In this document: positions 54,770-63,290 of the stretch, piece after piece
Layout of the letters: every line of letters starts with the position of its first letter
Position numbering within the stretch: the first letter of the stretch is position 1
DNA from: an uncultured Comamonas sp.
GTDB taxonomy: Bacteria > Pseudomonadota > Gammaproteobacteria > Burkholderiales > Burkholderiaceae_C
DNA: 64,000 nucleotides
Direction of reading: 5' to 3'
Assembly (NCBI GenBank): GCA_947306475.1
Contig: CAMZGS010000008.1
Coordinates: 104,410-168,409 of the forward strand
Translations under genes and position numbers: made by a program
The notes under the pieces: model-generated
Databases searched by the model: none
Seen by the model: only the letters and a program-made list of their open reading frames with translations
What the model was told of the DNA's origin: nothing

Positions 54770-56077
54770 CTAACGCTCGGCCACGCGGCCAGCGCCACGG
54801 CCACGCAGGAACAGGCGCTGCACGGTGGCGGCGGCCTGCTCGCGTTCGGCCTCGCTGCCCTGGCGCAGGGCGGTCAGGCTGCCGTGCAGCATTTTTTGCG
54901 TCAGACCGCGCGAGAGCGCTTCCAGTACGGTGTCGATGTCCTCGCCCTTGGCCAGCAGCTTTTTGGCGCGGGCAATTTCCTGGGCGCGCCAGGCATCGGT
55001 CTGCTGGTTGAGTTGCTGGATCAGTGCCACGGAGCCGCTTTGCGGGTCGCGCTGGCGCAGCCAGTGCAGAAAGCTTTGCACGCCGTGGTCGATGATGACT
55101 TCGGCCTGCTCCACCGCTGCCTGGCGCTGGGCCTGGCCGGTGCGCACCACGCTGGCCAGATCATCGACGGTGTAGAGATAGACGTCGCGCAGGTCCTTGA
55201 CTTCGGACTCGATGTCGCGCGGTACGGCCAGATCGACCATGAAGATCGGGCGGTGCTTGCGTTTTTTCAGCGCCCGCTCAACGGCGCCCAGGCCGATGAT
55301 GGGCAGGGTCGAGGCGGTGCAGCTGATGATGGCGTCGTATTCGTGCAGGTGCTCGGGCAGCTCGGCCAGCGGCATGGTGCTGGCGCCAAACTGCGCGGCC
55401 AGCTTCTCGCCACGCGCGGCGGTGCGGTTGGCAATCGTCATCTGCCTGGGGTGGCGTGCGGCAAAGTGGGTGGAGACCAGCTCGATCATCTCGCCCGCGC
55501 CAACGAACAGGATGCGGATCTGCGTCAGATCCTCAAACAACTGGCTGGCCAGGCGCACGGCGGCTGCGGCCATGCTGATGCTGTGTGCGCCGATTTCGGT
55601 GCTGCTGCGCACTTCCTTGGCCACGGCAAAGCTGCGCTGAAACAGCTGGTGCAAGGTGCTGCCCAGGGCGCCGGCGTCTTCAGCGGCGCGCACGGCGTTC
55701 TTGAGCTGACCCAGGATTTGCGCCTCGCCCAGCACCATGGAGTCCAGCCCCGAGGCGACGCGGAACGCATGGCGCGCCACCGAGCCGTCTTCCAGCAGGT
55801 AAGAGTGCGAGCGCAGCACATCGGGGCTGACGCCGCCGCACTGGGCCAGCCAGTCCAGGGTGTGCTCCAGCGCCGGGGTGTGTGCGGCGCAGTACACCTC
55901 GGTGCGGTTGCAGGTCGAGAGGATGGCGGTTTCCACCTCAGGGTGGCGTGTGGCGCTGGTCAGCGCGTGGCGCAGGCCTTGTAGTGTTGGCGCGATCTGA
56001 TCGAGCGCAAATGCAAAACGGCCCCGCAAATCCAGCGGCGCCGTGTTGTGGTTGATGCCTAATGCCCAAACTGCCAT
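54770..56077 (-). CDS. hemA: Glutamyl-tRNA reductase
   Basis: HemA (435 residues) reduces glutamyl-tRNA-Glu to glutamate semialdehyde, committing carbon to haem. It has the N-terminal catalytic ILSTCNRTEVY with the nucleophilic Cys, GLDSMVLGEAQILGQ, the NADPH-binding FVGAGEMIELVSTHF and DLAVPRDIE. The start MAVWALGINHNTAPLDLR is the family N-terminus. A TATAAT on the minus strand (56086-56091) lies only about ten bases from the ATG. Confidence 0.97.
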   Translation of the reverse strand: MAVWALGINHNTAPLDLRGRFAFALDQIAPTLQGLRHALTSATRHPEVETAILSTCNRTEVYCAAHTPALEHTLDWLAQCGGVSPDVLRSHSYLLEDGSVARHAFRVASGLDSMVLGEAQILGQLKNAVRAAEDAGALGSTLHQLFQRSFAVAKEVRSSTEIGAHSISMAAAAVRLASQLFEDLTQIRILFVGAGEMIELVSTHFAARHPRQMTIANRTAARGEKLAAQFGASTMPLAELPEHLHEYDAIISCTASTLPIIGLGAVERALKKRKHRPIFMVDLAVPRDIESEVKDLRDVYLYTVDDLASVVRTGQAQRQAAVEQAEVIIDHGVQSFLHWLRQRDPQSGSVALIQQLNQQTDAWRAQEIARAKKLLAKGEDIDTVLEALSRGLTQKMLHGSLTALRQGSEAEREQAAATVQRLFLRGRGAGRVAER

Positions 56078-56144
56078 AAGCGCGAATTATAAAATCACCA
56101 GCCTGTTTAAGAGTTTTCCCCATGTTAAGCACTTGACGTGGGTC

Positions 56145-56426
56145 ATGGCAACCATGGCGATGAGCGCCCTTTTCTGGCACCTGATGAATTTTGTCGCTCC
56201 GGCGGCCTTTCTGGCCCTGGTGCTGGGCGTGGCCGCGCGTCTGGTGCATGGGGCGCTGTTGCTGCCGCTGTGGGGCTGCGTGGGTCTGAATTTCGTGCTG
56301 GGCAGTCTGGTGCTGGGCCTGGGGCTGGTGCTGGCCGACAGCGATGGCCGGCTGGCCACCTACGGCGCCCTGGTGCTGGCCATGGGCTCGTGCCAGTGGC
56401 TGCTGGCGCGCGCGCCGGCGGACTGA
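56145..56426 (+). CDS. Small hypothetical membrane protein
   Basis: About 93 residues with three hydrophobic segments, including LMNFVAPAAFLALVLGVAA, LLPLWGCVGLNFVLG and ATYGALVLAMGSCQWLL. I do not recognise the family. It is divergent from hemA. The start is uncertain: ATG at 56145, 56154 or 56160 are all possible, and a longer in-frame version beginning at 56043 overlaps the hemA start and is less likely. No Shine-Dalgarno is clear. Confidence 0.6.
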   Translation: MATMAMSALFWHLMNFVAPAAFLALVLGVAARLVHGALLLPLWGCVGLNFVLGSLVLGLGLVLADSDGRLATYGALVLAMGSCQWLLARAPAD

Positions 56427-56535
56427 GGTTTTTTAGCAGAATTTCTCGAAAAAAAGAGCGCCTTGCGCCGATGAATAAAGGGATTCAGGCATAAAACTAC
56501 CTGAATCCCTTTTCTTTCAAGCGCTAGCAGCTCTG
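56427..56535. terminator. Large hairpin with repeat-like outer arms, bidirectional terminator
   Basis: AAAGGGATTCAGG (56477-56489) and CCTGAATCCCTTT (56500-56512) form a perfect 13-bp stem with a ten-base loop, followed by TTCTTT. Outer segments GAGCGCCTTGCGCC and CAAGCGCTAGCAGCTC resemble degenerate arms of the dispersed repeat, extending the palindrome. It separates the small membrane protein gene from converging dctP. Confidence 0.8.
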
Positions 56536-56539
56536 ATTT

Positions 56540-57583
56540 TTATTGCTTGCGCGCGGCGATGGCTTTTTCGGCCATTTCCACCAGGTTGGTGCCGATTTGC
56601 GGCTTCCACTTGTCATAGACGCTGCGGGTGGCTTCGGCAAAGGCCTTGCGTTGCTCGGCGTTCAGGTCGGTGACGGTCACGCCCAGGGCTTCCAGTTCCT
56701 TGACCAGCGGCTTGCCTTCTTCGACCAGTCCCTTGCGGGCGATGGCGATTTCTTCACGGCCTGCGTCGATGGCAGCCTGGCGCACGATTTCGCGGTCCTC
56801 AGGCGTCCAGCTGTTCCACACGTCCTTGTTGACAACGAAGATCAGCGGGTCGTTCATGTAGCCCCACAGGGTGATGTGGTTCTGGCCCACGGATTGCAGC
56901 TTGGCAGCCTGGTACACGGCCAGCGGGTTTTCTTGGCCGTCAACGGCTTTGCTGGCCATGGCCGGTTGTGCATCGGCCCAGCTCATCTGCGTGGGGTTGG
57001 CGCCCAGGGCGGTGAAGGTGTCCAGGAACAGGGGCGAGCCCACGACGCGGATCTTCAGGCCCTTGAGGTCTTCCGGCTTGGTGATGGCGTGCTTGGAGTT
57101 GGAGATTTCGCGGTAGCCGTTCTCACCCCAGGCCAGCGGTTGCACGCCGGCCTTTTCCAGGGCCTTGAAGATTTCCTTGCCAGCTTCACCCTGCACCACG
57201 GCGTCCACGGCGGCGTAGTCGGGGAACAGGAAGGGCAGCGAGAACAGGTTCAGCGCCTTGACCTGGGGCGACCAGTTGATGGTCGAGCCCACGGCCATGT
57301 CGATCACGCCCTGGCGGATGGCGCTGAACTCGCGCGTCTGGTCGCCCTGCACCAGCGAGGTGCCGGGGTAGAGCTTGATGTTGATGCGGCCATTGGTGCG
57401 CTCGCGCACCTTGTCGGCCCACAGCTGGCCGCCCTGGCCCCAGGGGAAGGCGGTGCCCAGCACCAGCGACATGCGGTATTCGTCCTTGTACTTGCCCTGG
57501 GCGTGGGCAGCAGGCAGGCCCACGGCCAGCAGGGTGGCCGCAGCGGCGGTGGCGGTCAGCAGGGTGCGCAAACGCAGTTTCAT
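56540..57583 (-). CDS. dctP: TRAP transporter substrate-binding protein DctP
   Basis: A 347-residue periplasmic binding protein of a TRAP system. It has a Sec signal peptide ending in AAHAQ (about residue 29), then the DctP fold: GTAFPWGQGGQLWADKV, LKGLKIRVVGSPLFLDTF (conserved Arg that grips the ligand carboxylate) and WADAQPAMASKAVDGQENP. An AAGGAG ribosome binding site precedes the ATG at 57583. The ligand is an organic acid, most likely a C4-dicarboxylate or similar, but TRAP ligands vary. It is listed last in the leftward order dctQ-dctM-dctP. Confidence 0.94.
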   Translation of the reverse strand: MKLRLRTLLTATAAAATLLAVGLPAAHAQGKYKDEYRMSLVLGTAFPWGQGGQLWADKVRERTNGRINIKLYPGTSLVQGDQTREFSAIRQGVIDMAVGSTINWSPQVKALNLFSLPFLFPDYAAVDAVVQGEAGKEIFKALEKAGVQPLAWGENGYREISNSKHAITKPEDLKGLKIRVVGSPLFLDTFTALGANPTQMSWADAQPAMASKAVDGQENPLAVYQAAKLQSVGQNHITLWGYMNDPLIFVVNKDVWNSWTPEDREIVRQAAIDAGREEIAIARKGLVEEGKPLVKELEALGVTVTDLNAEQRKAFAEATRSVYDKWKPQIGTNLVEMAEKAIAARKQ

Positions 57584-57642
57584 GAAGTTCTCCTTGAGGT
57601 CTGAAAATGAAAAGGTAGGGGTGAACGACCGGGCAGCTCCGC

Positions 57643-58941
57643 TCAGTAGCCCAGGCGCTGCGGCAGCCACAGCGCAATCTGCGGCCATTGCAGCACGGCC
57701 AGCATGGCCACCAGCATGCCCAGTACCAGCCACAGCACCCAGCGGGTGGTGGCTTCCATGCGCACCTGGGCAATCTTGCTGGCCACCATCAGGTTGACGG
57801 CCATGGGCGGGGTGAACTGGCCAATGGCCACCGTCAGCACCACCAGCACGCCAAACCAGACCACATCCCACTGGTAGTGCTGCATCAGCGGATAGAGCAG
57901 GGGCACAAAGATCAGCAAGATGGAAATGCCATCCAGGAACATGCCCAGCACCAGCAGCAGAACGAGCACCAGCAGCAAGATGCCGTAGGAGCCCAGGCCT
58001 GAGTTGACGATGGCTTGCGTGATCGGATCGATCACACCCAGCGTGGACAGCGAGAAGGCAAAAATCCCGGCCAGTGAGACCACGACCAGAATCACGGCGG
58101 ACAGCTCGCCGGCTTCGCGCAGGATCTCGAACAGGTCGCGCACGCCGATGGTGCGGTGCACCACCATGCCGACAAACAGGCCGTAGAACACGGCGACCAC
58201 GGCGGCCTCGGTGGGCGTAAACCAGCCCATGCGCATGCCGCCCAGGATCAGCACCGGCGCGGCCAGGCCCCAGGAGGCCTCGCGCAGGCTGCGCCAGAAC
58301 GGCGGGCGTGGCAGGTCAGCCTCCAGCTTGCCCATGCCGTGGCGCCGCGCCAGCCACACGGCAGGCACGATCAGCGCCAGACCGGCCAGCACACCGGGAA
58401 ACAGGCCGGCGGCAAACAGCGCGGGCACCGAGGCGCCGGGCACCAGCACCGAATAGACGATGAAGGCCACCGAGGGCGGAATCAGAATGTCCGTGGCGGC
58501 AGCGGCGGCCACCACGCTGGCCGAAAAGCCACCCGGGTAACCGGCGCGGTGCATGGCGGCAATCATCACCCCGCCCACGGCGGCGGCGGTGGCCGGGCCG
58601 GAGCCGGAGATGCCGCCCATGAACATGGCCACGCAGATGGCCACCATCGGCAGCATGCCGGGACCACGGCCCACGACGGCAATGGCAAAGTTGACCAGCC
58701 GCGCGGCCACGCCCGAGCGGTCGAAGATCGAGCCGACCAGCACGAACATCGGGATGGCCAGCAACGGGTACTTGCCCAGCCCGGCGTAGAAGTTCTGCGG
58801 CACGGCCAGCAGGCCGAACCACTGGCTGTCGCTGTTGGCCAGGGCAATGCAGGCCGCTCCAGCCAGGCCCAGGGCCACGCCGATGGGCACGCCGGCCAGC
58901 ATCATGGCCAGGAAGGCTACGAACAAAAGGGTGGCAATCAT
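57643..58941 (-). CDS. dctM: TRAP transporter large permease DctM
   Basis: A 432-residue, about twelve-span permease that couples solute entry to a sodium gradient. GLGKYPLLAIPMFVLVGSIF, MGGISGSGPATAAAVGGVMI and FTPTEAAVVAVFYGLFVG are family signatures. Its ATG overlaps the dctQ stop (ATGA), so the two are co-translated; it precedes dctP by 59 bases. Confidence 0.95.
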   Translation of the reverse strand: MIATLLFVAFLAMMLAGVPIGVALGLAGAACIALANSDSQWFGLLAVPQNFYAGLGKYPLLAIPMFVLVGSIFDRSGVAARLVNFAIAVVGRGPGMLPMVAICVAMFMGGISGSGPATAAAVGGVMIAAMHRAGYPGGFSASVVAAAAATDILIPPSVAFIVYSVLVPGASVPALFAAGLFPGVLAGLALIVPAVWLARRHGMGKLEADLPRPPFWRSLREASWGLAAPVLILGGMRMGWFTPTEAAVVAVFYGLFVGMVVHRTIGVRDLFEILREAGELSAVILVVVSLAGIFAFSLSTLGVIDPITQAIVNSGLGSYGILLLVLVLLLVLGMFLDGISILLIFVPLLYPLMQHYQWDVVWFGVLVVLTVAIGQFTPPMAVNLMVASKIAQVRMEATTRWVLWLVLGMLVAMLAVLQWPQIALWLPQRLGY

Positions 58942-59492
58942 GGCTGTGTCTGTGAGGAGTCGTGGGGGCTGTCGGTGCTGATGCCGGGCTCGAACACGCT
59001 GCGCTGGCGCTGGCGGATGAACAGGCCCAGGGCGCGCAGGGCAATGGCGACCGAGCAGATGGGCAGCCACATGGAGTACCACCACTGCGGCACGCCGATG
59101 CCGGGGGAGGTCTCCTCGTAGCGCCAGTCGTCCCAGACGACGCGGGCGCTGAGCACGGCCAGCACGCTGAACAGCAGCACCACCATCAGCGCACCGAAAC
59201 GCGCCAGCCGCTGGCGGCGTGCGGCGCTGCCCTGGCCGCTGAAGAACTCGATGCGGATGTGCTGATCGCGTGCCACCGCCGAGCTGCAACCGACCATGGC
59301 CAGCAGGATCATCAGGAAGATGGAAATCTCTTCCGTCCAGGCAAAGGAGCCGTTGGTGAAGTAGCGCACCAGCACGTTGGCAAAGGTGATGAGGGCCAGC
59401 AGGGCCATGATGATGACCACCAGCCAGTCCTCCAGCGCCAGGGCGCGGGCCGGAGGCAGGGAGTTGGGTTCAGTGGGTGAGGGTTCGGTCAT
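58938..59492 (-). CDS. dctQ: TRAP transporter small permease DctQ
   Basis: A 184-residue four-span protein. LEDWLVVIIMALLALITFANVLVRYF (read as LVVIIMALLALITFANV and VRYF) and FAWTEEISIFLMILLAMVG are DctQ hallmarks. ATG at 59492 is chosen over a longer N-terminal extension. It starts the TRAP operon and is divergent from the LysR gene, with 177 bases between that should hold both promoters. Confidence 0.92.
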   Translation of the reverse strand: MTEPSPTEPNSLPPARALALEDWLVVIIMALLALITFANVLVRYFTNGSFAWTEEISIFLMILLAMVGCSSAVARDQHIRIEFFSGQGSAARRQRLARFGALMVVLLFSVLAVLSARVVWDDWRYEETSPGIGVPQWWYSMWLPICSVAIALRALGLFIRQRQRSVFEPGISTDSPHDSSQTQP

Positions 59493-59669
59493 ACAAAGGC
59501 ACCAGGAAACGGAACGGCACAAAACGTCGTGCCACGGACAATCAAGCGCAGCGCCACCTGGCCGCACGCGCGTGCAGAACAGGTGGCCATTGCATTATTG
59601 CGAACTTGCCCCCCAGCCATCGGCCACGCCTGCACCCGTCAAACGCGAGGGCAGGGCCATAATTGCGCG

Positions 59670-60635
59670 ATGGAAACCAAATGGCTTGAGGATTTTGTCA
59701 GCTTGGCCGAAACGCGCAGTTTCAGCCGTTCGGCCCAATTGCGTCACGTGACACAACCGGCGTTTTCGCGCCGCATTCAGGCGCTGGAGGCCTGGGCGGG
59801 GGCCGATCTTGTCGATCGCAGCTCTTACCCCACGCGTCTGACGCCTGCGGGCAAGACCATGTACGACCAGGCGCTGGAGATGCTGCAGGCGTTGCAAAGC
59901 ACGCGCTCCATGTTGCGCGCGCACGCCAGCTCGGACGCCAGCATGGTCGGCTTTGCCGTGCCGCACACGCTGGCCTTCACGTTTTTCCCGCGCTGGGTGT
60001 CGCAGGTGCAGGCCAGCTTCGGGCCGTTCAAGAGCCGCCTGATCGCGCTCAATGTGCACGACGCCATGATGCGGCTGGTCGAAGGTGGCTGCGATCTGCT
60101 CATCGTCTATCACCACAGCTCCCAGCCGCTGGAGCTGGATTCCTCGCGCTACGAGATGGTGAATCTGGGGCAGGAGATGCTCGCGCCCTACTGCAAGCCG
60201 GACAACCTGGGCCAGCCGCTGTTTGCCCTGCCCGGCAGCAGCGAGCGCCCGCTGCCCTTCCTGGCTTATGGCCCCGGGGCCTATCTGGGGCGCCTGACCG
60301 AGCTGATCCTCAAGGAAGCCGGCATGGCCGTGCACCTGGAGCGCGTCTATGAGAACGACATGGCCGAGGGCCTCAAGGCCATGGCGCTTGAAGGCCACGG
60401 CGTGGCCTTCCTGCCCTACAGCGCAGTGCGCGACGAGCTGGAGCATGGCCGCCTGGTCAGCGCCGCGCCGGAGGGTGCCGGCTTCTCCCTGCCCATGAAT
60501 CTGCATGCCTACCGGGAAAAGCCCAGCAGCAAGGAACCGAACAAACCGGTAACCCAGGCGCTATGGCGCTTTCTGCAGGAACAGGCGGCGCGCCAGGAGC
60601 ATGTTGCCCTGAAACGGGGCAAAAAAAAATCATAA
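59670..60635 (+). CDS. LysR family transcriptional regulator
   Basis: A 321-residue LysR-type regulator. The N-terminal winged helix (DFVSLAETRSFSRSAQL, then RHVTQPAFSRRIQALE) is followed by an effector domain with LYGP-like lobes. Two neighbours are possible targets: the divergent TRAP operon and the downstream gltIJKL genes; divergence makes the TRAP operon more likely. The C-terminus ends in KRGKKKS. ATG at 59670 starts METKWLEDFVSLAE; upstream in-frame sequence is not LysR-like. Confidence 0.9.
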   Translation: METKWLEDFVSLAETRSFSRSAQLRHVTQPAFSRRIQALEAWAGADLVDRSSYPTRLTPAGKTMYDQALEMLQALQSTRSMLRAHASSDASMVGFAVPHTLAFTFFPRWVSQVQASFGPFKSRLIALNVHDAMMRLVEGGCDLLIVYHHSSQPLELDSSRYEMVNLGQEMLAPYCKPDNLGQPLFALPGSSERPLPFLAYGPGAYLGRLTELILKEAGMAVHLERVYENDMAEGLKAMALEGHGVAFLPYSAVRDELEHGRLVSAAPEGAGFSLPMNLHAYREKPSSKEPNKPVTQALWRFLQEQAARQEHVALKRGKKKS

Positions 60636-60834
60636 TGTGAGGGATTACCCTTGTATTCCAGGGATGCGATGCGCGTGCTGGCGAATTACGATTGCGCAAC
60701 CGGCGCCTGCGTTGTGTCGCTTTTGTTGCAGAAAGTGATGCTGCAGTGCAAAAAAGTTGTCGGATTTTGCGCTGGTGCGCCACGAATCTGACAGGGCCGT
60801 CTTTCTTCCCACTTCAATCATCCAAGGAGTCCCC

Positions 60835-61731
60835 ATGAAAAAACATTTGCTGGCATTGGCCGTTACCGTTCTGGCTGCAGGCAGCGCGATGGCGCAGTCC
60901 GGGGACACGCTGGCCAGAATCGCCGAGCGCGGCGCGGTGAATCTGGGCGTGCGCGACTCGTCGGGTCTGGCCTTCACGCTGGGCAACGGCAAGTACGTGG
61001 GCTTCCACACCGAAATGGCCGAACGCATCATCGACGACCTGAGCAAGCAGGTCGGCAAGCCCCTGAAGATCAACTACCAGGTCATTACCTCGCAAAACCG
61101 CGTGCCGCTGGTGCAGAACGGCACCATCGACTTTGAGTGCGGCTCCACCACCAACAACCGTGCCCGTCAGAAGGATGTGGACTTCGCCGTCACCACCTAC
61201 GTGGAAGAAGTGCGCATCATGACCAAGGCCAACTCGGGCATCCAGGGCATCCAGGACCTGAAGGGCAAGACCGTGGCCACCACCACCGGCACCACCTCGG
61301 TGCAGACCCTGCGCAAGAACAAGCGCGCCGAGGGCATCGAGTTCAAGGAAATCATGGGCAAGGACCACGCCGACAGCTTCCTGCTGCTGGAGTCGGGCCG
61401 CGCCGATGCCTTCGTGATGGATGGCTCCATCCTGGCCGCCAATGCCGCCAAGTCCAAGAACCCGGCCGACTACAAGATGGTGGGCGAGGTGCTCTCGGTC
61501 GAGCCCATTGCCTGCATGCTGCCCAAGGGCGATGCCAAGCTCAAGGAAGCCGTGGACAACAGCATCAAGCGCCAGATTGCCGATGGCTCGCTGGCCAAGC
61601 TGTACGACAAGTGGTTCATGCAGCCCATCCCCCCCACCAACACCAGCCTGAACATGCCGCCCTCCAAGAGCACGCTGGACGCCTGGGCCAACCCCAACGA
61701 CAAGCCCATGGAAGAGTACTCGATCGAGTAA
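60835..61731 (+). CDS. gltI: Glutamate/aspartate-type ABC transporter substrate-binding protein
   Basis: A 298-residue periplasmic binding protein, similar to GltI. It has a signal peptide ending in GSAMAQ (about residue 21), FHTEMAERIIDDL, VQNGTIDFECGSTTNN, where the Cys and downstream Cys (EPIACMLPKG) may form a disulfide, and GSILAANAAKSK. An AAGGA ribosome binding site precedes the ATG at 60835. First gene of gltIJKL; glutamate or aspartate specificity is inferred from the gene set and similarity. Confidence 0.92.
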   Translation: MKKHLLALAVTVLAAGSAMAQSGDTLARIAERGAVNLGVRDSSGLAFTLGNGKYVGFHTEMAERIIDDLSKQVGKPLKINYQVITSQNRVPLVQNGTIDFECGSTTNNRARQKDVDFAVTTYVEEVRIMTKANSGIQGIQDLKGKTVATTTGTTSVQTLRKNKRAEGIEFKEIMGKDHADSFLLLESGRADAFVMDGSILAANAAKSKNPADYKMVGEVLSVEPIACMLPKGDAKLKEAVDNSIKRQIADGSLAKLYDKWFMQPIPPTNTSLNMPPSKSTLDAWANPNDKPMEEYSIE

Positions 61732-61766
61732 CGACAGGGCTGCACGCCTTGGCGCGTGACTGTCCG

Positions 61767-61801
61767 GGCCCGTTCGGCGTCAGGCTGGAACGGGCCTTTT
61801 T
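61767..61801 (+). terminator. Hairpin between gltI and gltJ
   Basis: GGCCCGTTC and GAACGGGCC form a perfect 9-bp stem, then TTTTT. Placed between binding-protein and permease genes, it probably allows partial read-through so that the binding protein is in excess. Confidence 0.82.
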
Positions 61802-61840
61802 CATGGGGAGCGGCACCTGTGTGCCGTCAAGGAGAAATAC

Positions 61841-62599
61841 ATGCTGAATCTGGATCTGACAGTCTTCTGCCAGGACACCTTGAGCAATGAGGTGGTGGCC
61901 AGCTGCTTTGGCAGCGGCATGGACCAGACTTACCTGCAATGGATGCTGAGCGCCTGGGGCTGGACCGTGGCCGTGGCACTCAGCGGCCTGGCGCTGGCGC
62001 TGGTGGTGGGCTCCATCATCGGCACGCTGCGCACCCTGCCCGATCACCCGTGGCTGGTGCGCTTTGGCAATGCCTGGGTGGAGCTGTTCCGCAACATCCC
62101 GCTGCTGGTGCAGGTGTTCCTGTGGTACTTCGTGCTGCCCAAGATCGTGCCGGCCATGCGCGACTTTCCGCCGTTCATCCTGGTGGTCTGTGCGCTGGGC
62201 TTCTTCACCTCGGCACGGATTGCCGAGCAGGTGCGCTCCGGCATCCAGGCCCTGGCGCGTGGCCAGCGCTACGCGGGCATGGCCATGGGCTTCACCACGG
62301 TGCAGACCTACCGCTATGTGCTGCTGCCCATGGCCTACCGCATCATCCTGCCGCCGCTGACCAGCGAGTCGATGAACATCTTCAAGAACTCGTCCGTGGC
62401 CTTTGCCGTCTCGATTGCCGAGCTGACGCAATTTGCCATGCAGGCCGGTGAAGAAACCTCGCGCCTCATCGAGATTTACCTGGGCGTGACGGTGCTGTAC
62501 GTCATCACTGCCTTGGCCATCAACCGCATCATGGTCTTCATCGAGAAGAAGGTGCGCATCCCAGGCTTTACGGCAGGCAACGCAGGCGGAGGACACTGA
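61841..62599 (+). CDS. gltJ: Glutamate/aspartate-type ABC transporter permease GltJ
   Basis: A 252-residue permease of the polar amino acid His/Glu/Gln type. VELFRNIPLLVQVFLWYFV and the EAA-like coupling loop, starting SGIQALARGQRYAGMAMG, are clear, with five membrane segments. AAGGAG precedes the ATG. Followed by gltK after one base. Confidence 0.93.
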   Translation: MLNLDLTVFCQDTLSNEVVASCFGSGMDQTYLQWMLSAWGWTVAVALSGLALALVVGSIIGTLRTLPDHPWLVRFGNAWVELFRNIPLLVQVFLWYFVLPKIVPAMRDFPPFILVVCALGFFTSARIAEQVRSGIQALARGQRYAGMAMGFTTVQTYRYVLLPMAYRIILPPLTSESMNIFKNSSVAFAVSIAELTQFAMQAGEETSRLIEIYLGVTVLYVITALAINRIMVFIEKKVRIPGFTAGNAGGGH

Positions 62600-62600
62600 G

Positions 62601-63269
62601 ATGCTGAATTTGGACTTTTCCTTCTATAGCTGGTCGATCATCAACGACTTCGTCCTCAAAGGCCTGTACTTCAGCGTCATCCTCACGGTGGTGGCCACGC
62701 TGGGCGGTATCTTTTTTGGCACGCTGCTGGCCTTGATGCGCCTGTCGGGCAAGAAGTGGCTGGATGCGCCCGCAGCCATCTACGTCAACGGCATGCGCAG
62801 CATTCCGCTGCTGATGGTGCTGCTGTGGTTCTTCCTGCTGGTGCCCATCATCATTGGGCGGCCCATCGGCGCCGAGTACTCGGCGGTGATCACCTTCATT
62901 GCCTTTGAAGCGGCGTACTTCTCGGAAATCATGCGCGCCGGCATCCAGTCGATTCCGCGCGGCCAGGTGTTTGCCGGCATGGCCCTGGGCATGAGCTATG
63001 GGCAGAACATGCGCCTGGTGATCCTGCCGCAGGCCTTCCGCAACATGCTGCCGGTGCTGCTGACGCAGACCATCATCCTGTTTCAGGACACCTCGCTGGT
63101 GTACATCATCACCGCCTACGACCTGCTCAAGGGCTTTGAGACCGCGGGCAAGAACTTTGGCCGCCCCGAAGAGGCCTACCTGCTGGCCGCCGTGGTCTAT
63201 TTCGTGATTTGCTTTAGCCTGTCCTACGTGGTCAAGCGCCTGCACCAGAAGATCGCCATCATCCGTTGA
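62601..63269 (+). CDS. gltK: Glutamate/aspartate-type ABC transporter permease GltK
   Basis: A 222-residue permease, partner of GltJ. YVNGMRSIPLLMVLLWFFLL and the loop AGIQSIPRGQVFAGMALGMS are standard. It shares the MLNLD start with GltJ, from common ancestry or a shared insertion topology. GGAGG lies shortly before its start. 21 bases separate it from gltL. Confidence 0.93.
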   Translation: MLNLDFSFYSWSIINDFVLKGLYFSVILTVVATLGGIFFGTLLALMRLSGKKWLDAPAAIYVNGMRSIPLLMVLLWFFLLVPIIIGRPIGAEYSAVITFIAFEAAYFSEIMRAGIQSIPRGQVFAGMALGMSYGQNMRLVILPQAFRNMLPVLLTQTIILFQDTSLVYIITAYDLLKGFETAGKNFGRPEEAYLLAAVVYFVICFSLSYVVKRLHQKIAIIR

Positions 63270-63290
63270 GGCACAGAAAGGATTCCCCCC

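Noticed and set aside
59493..59669. A LysR operator (T-N11-A) between dctQ and the LysR gene
   Set aside because: The pattern is too short and degenerate to single out one site by eye.
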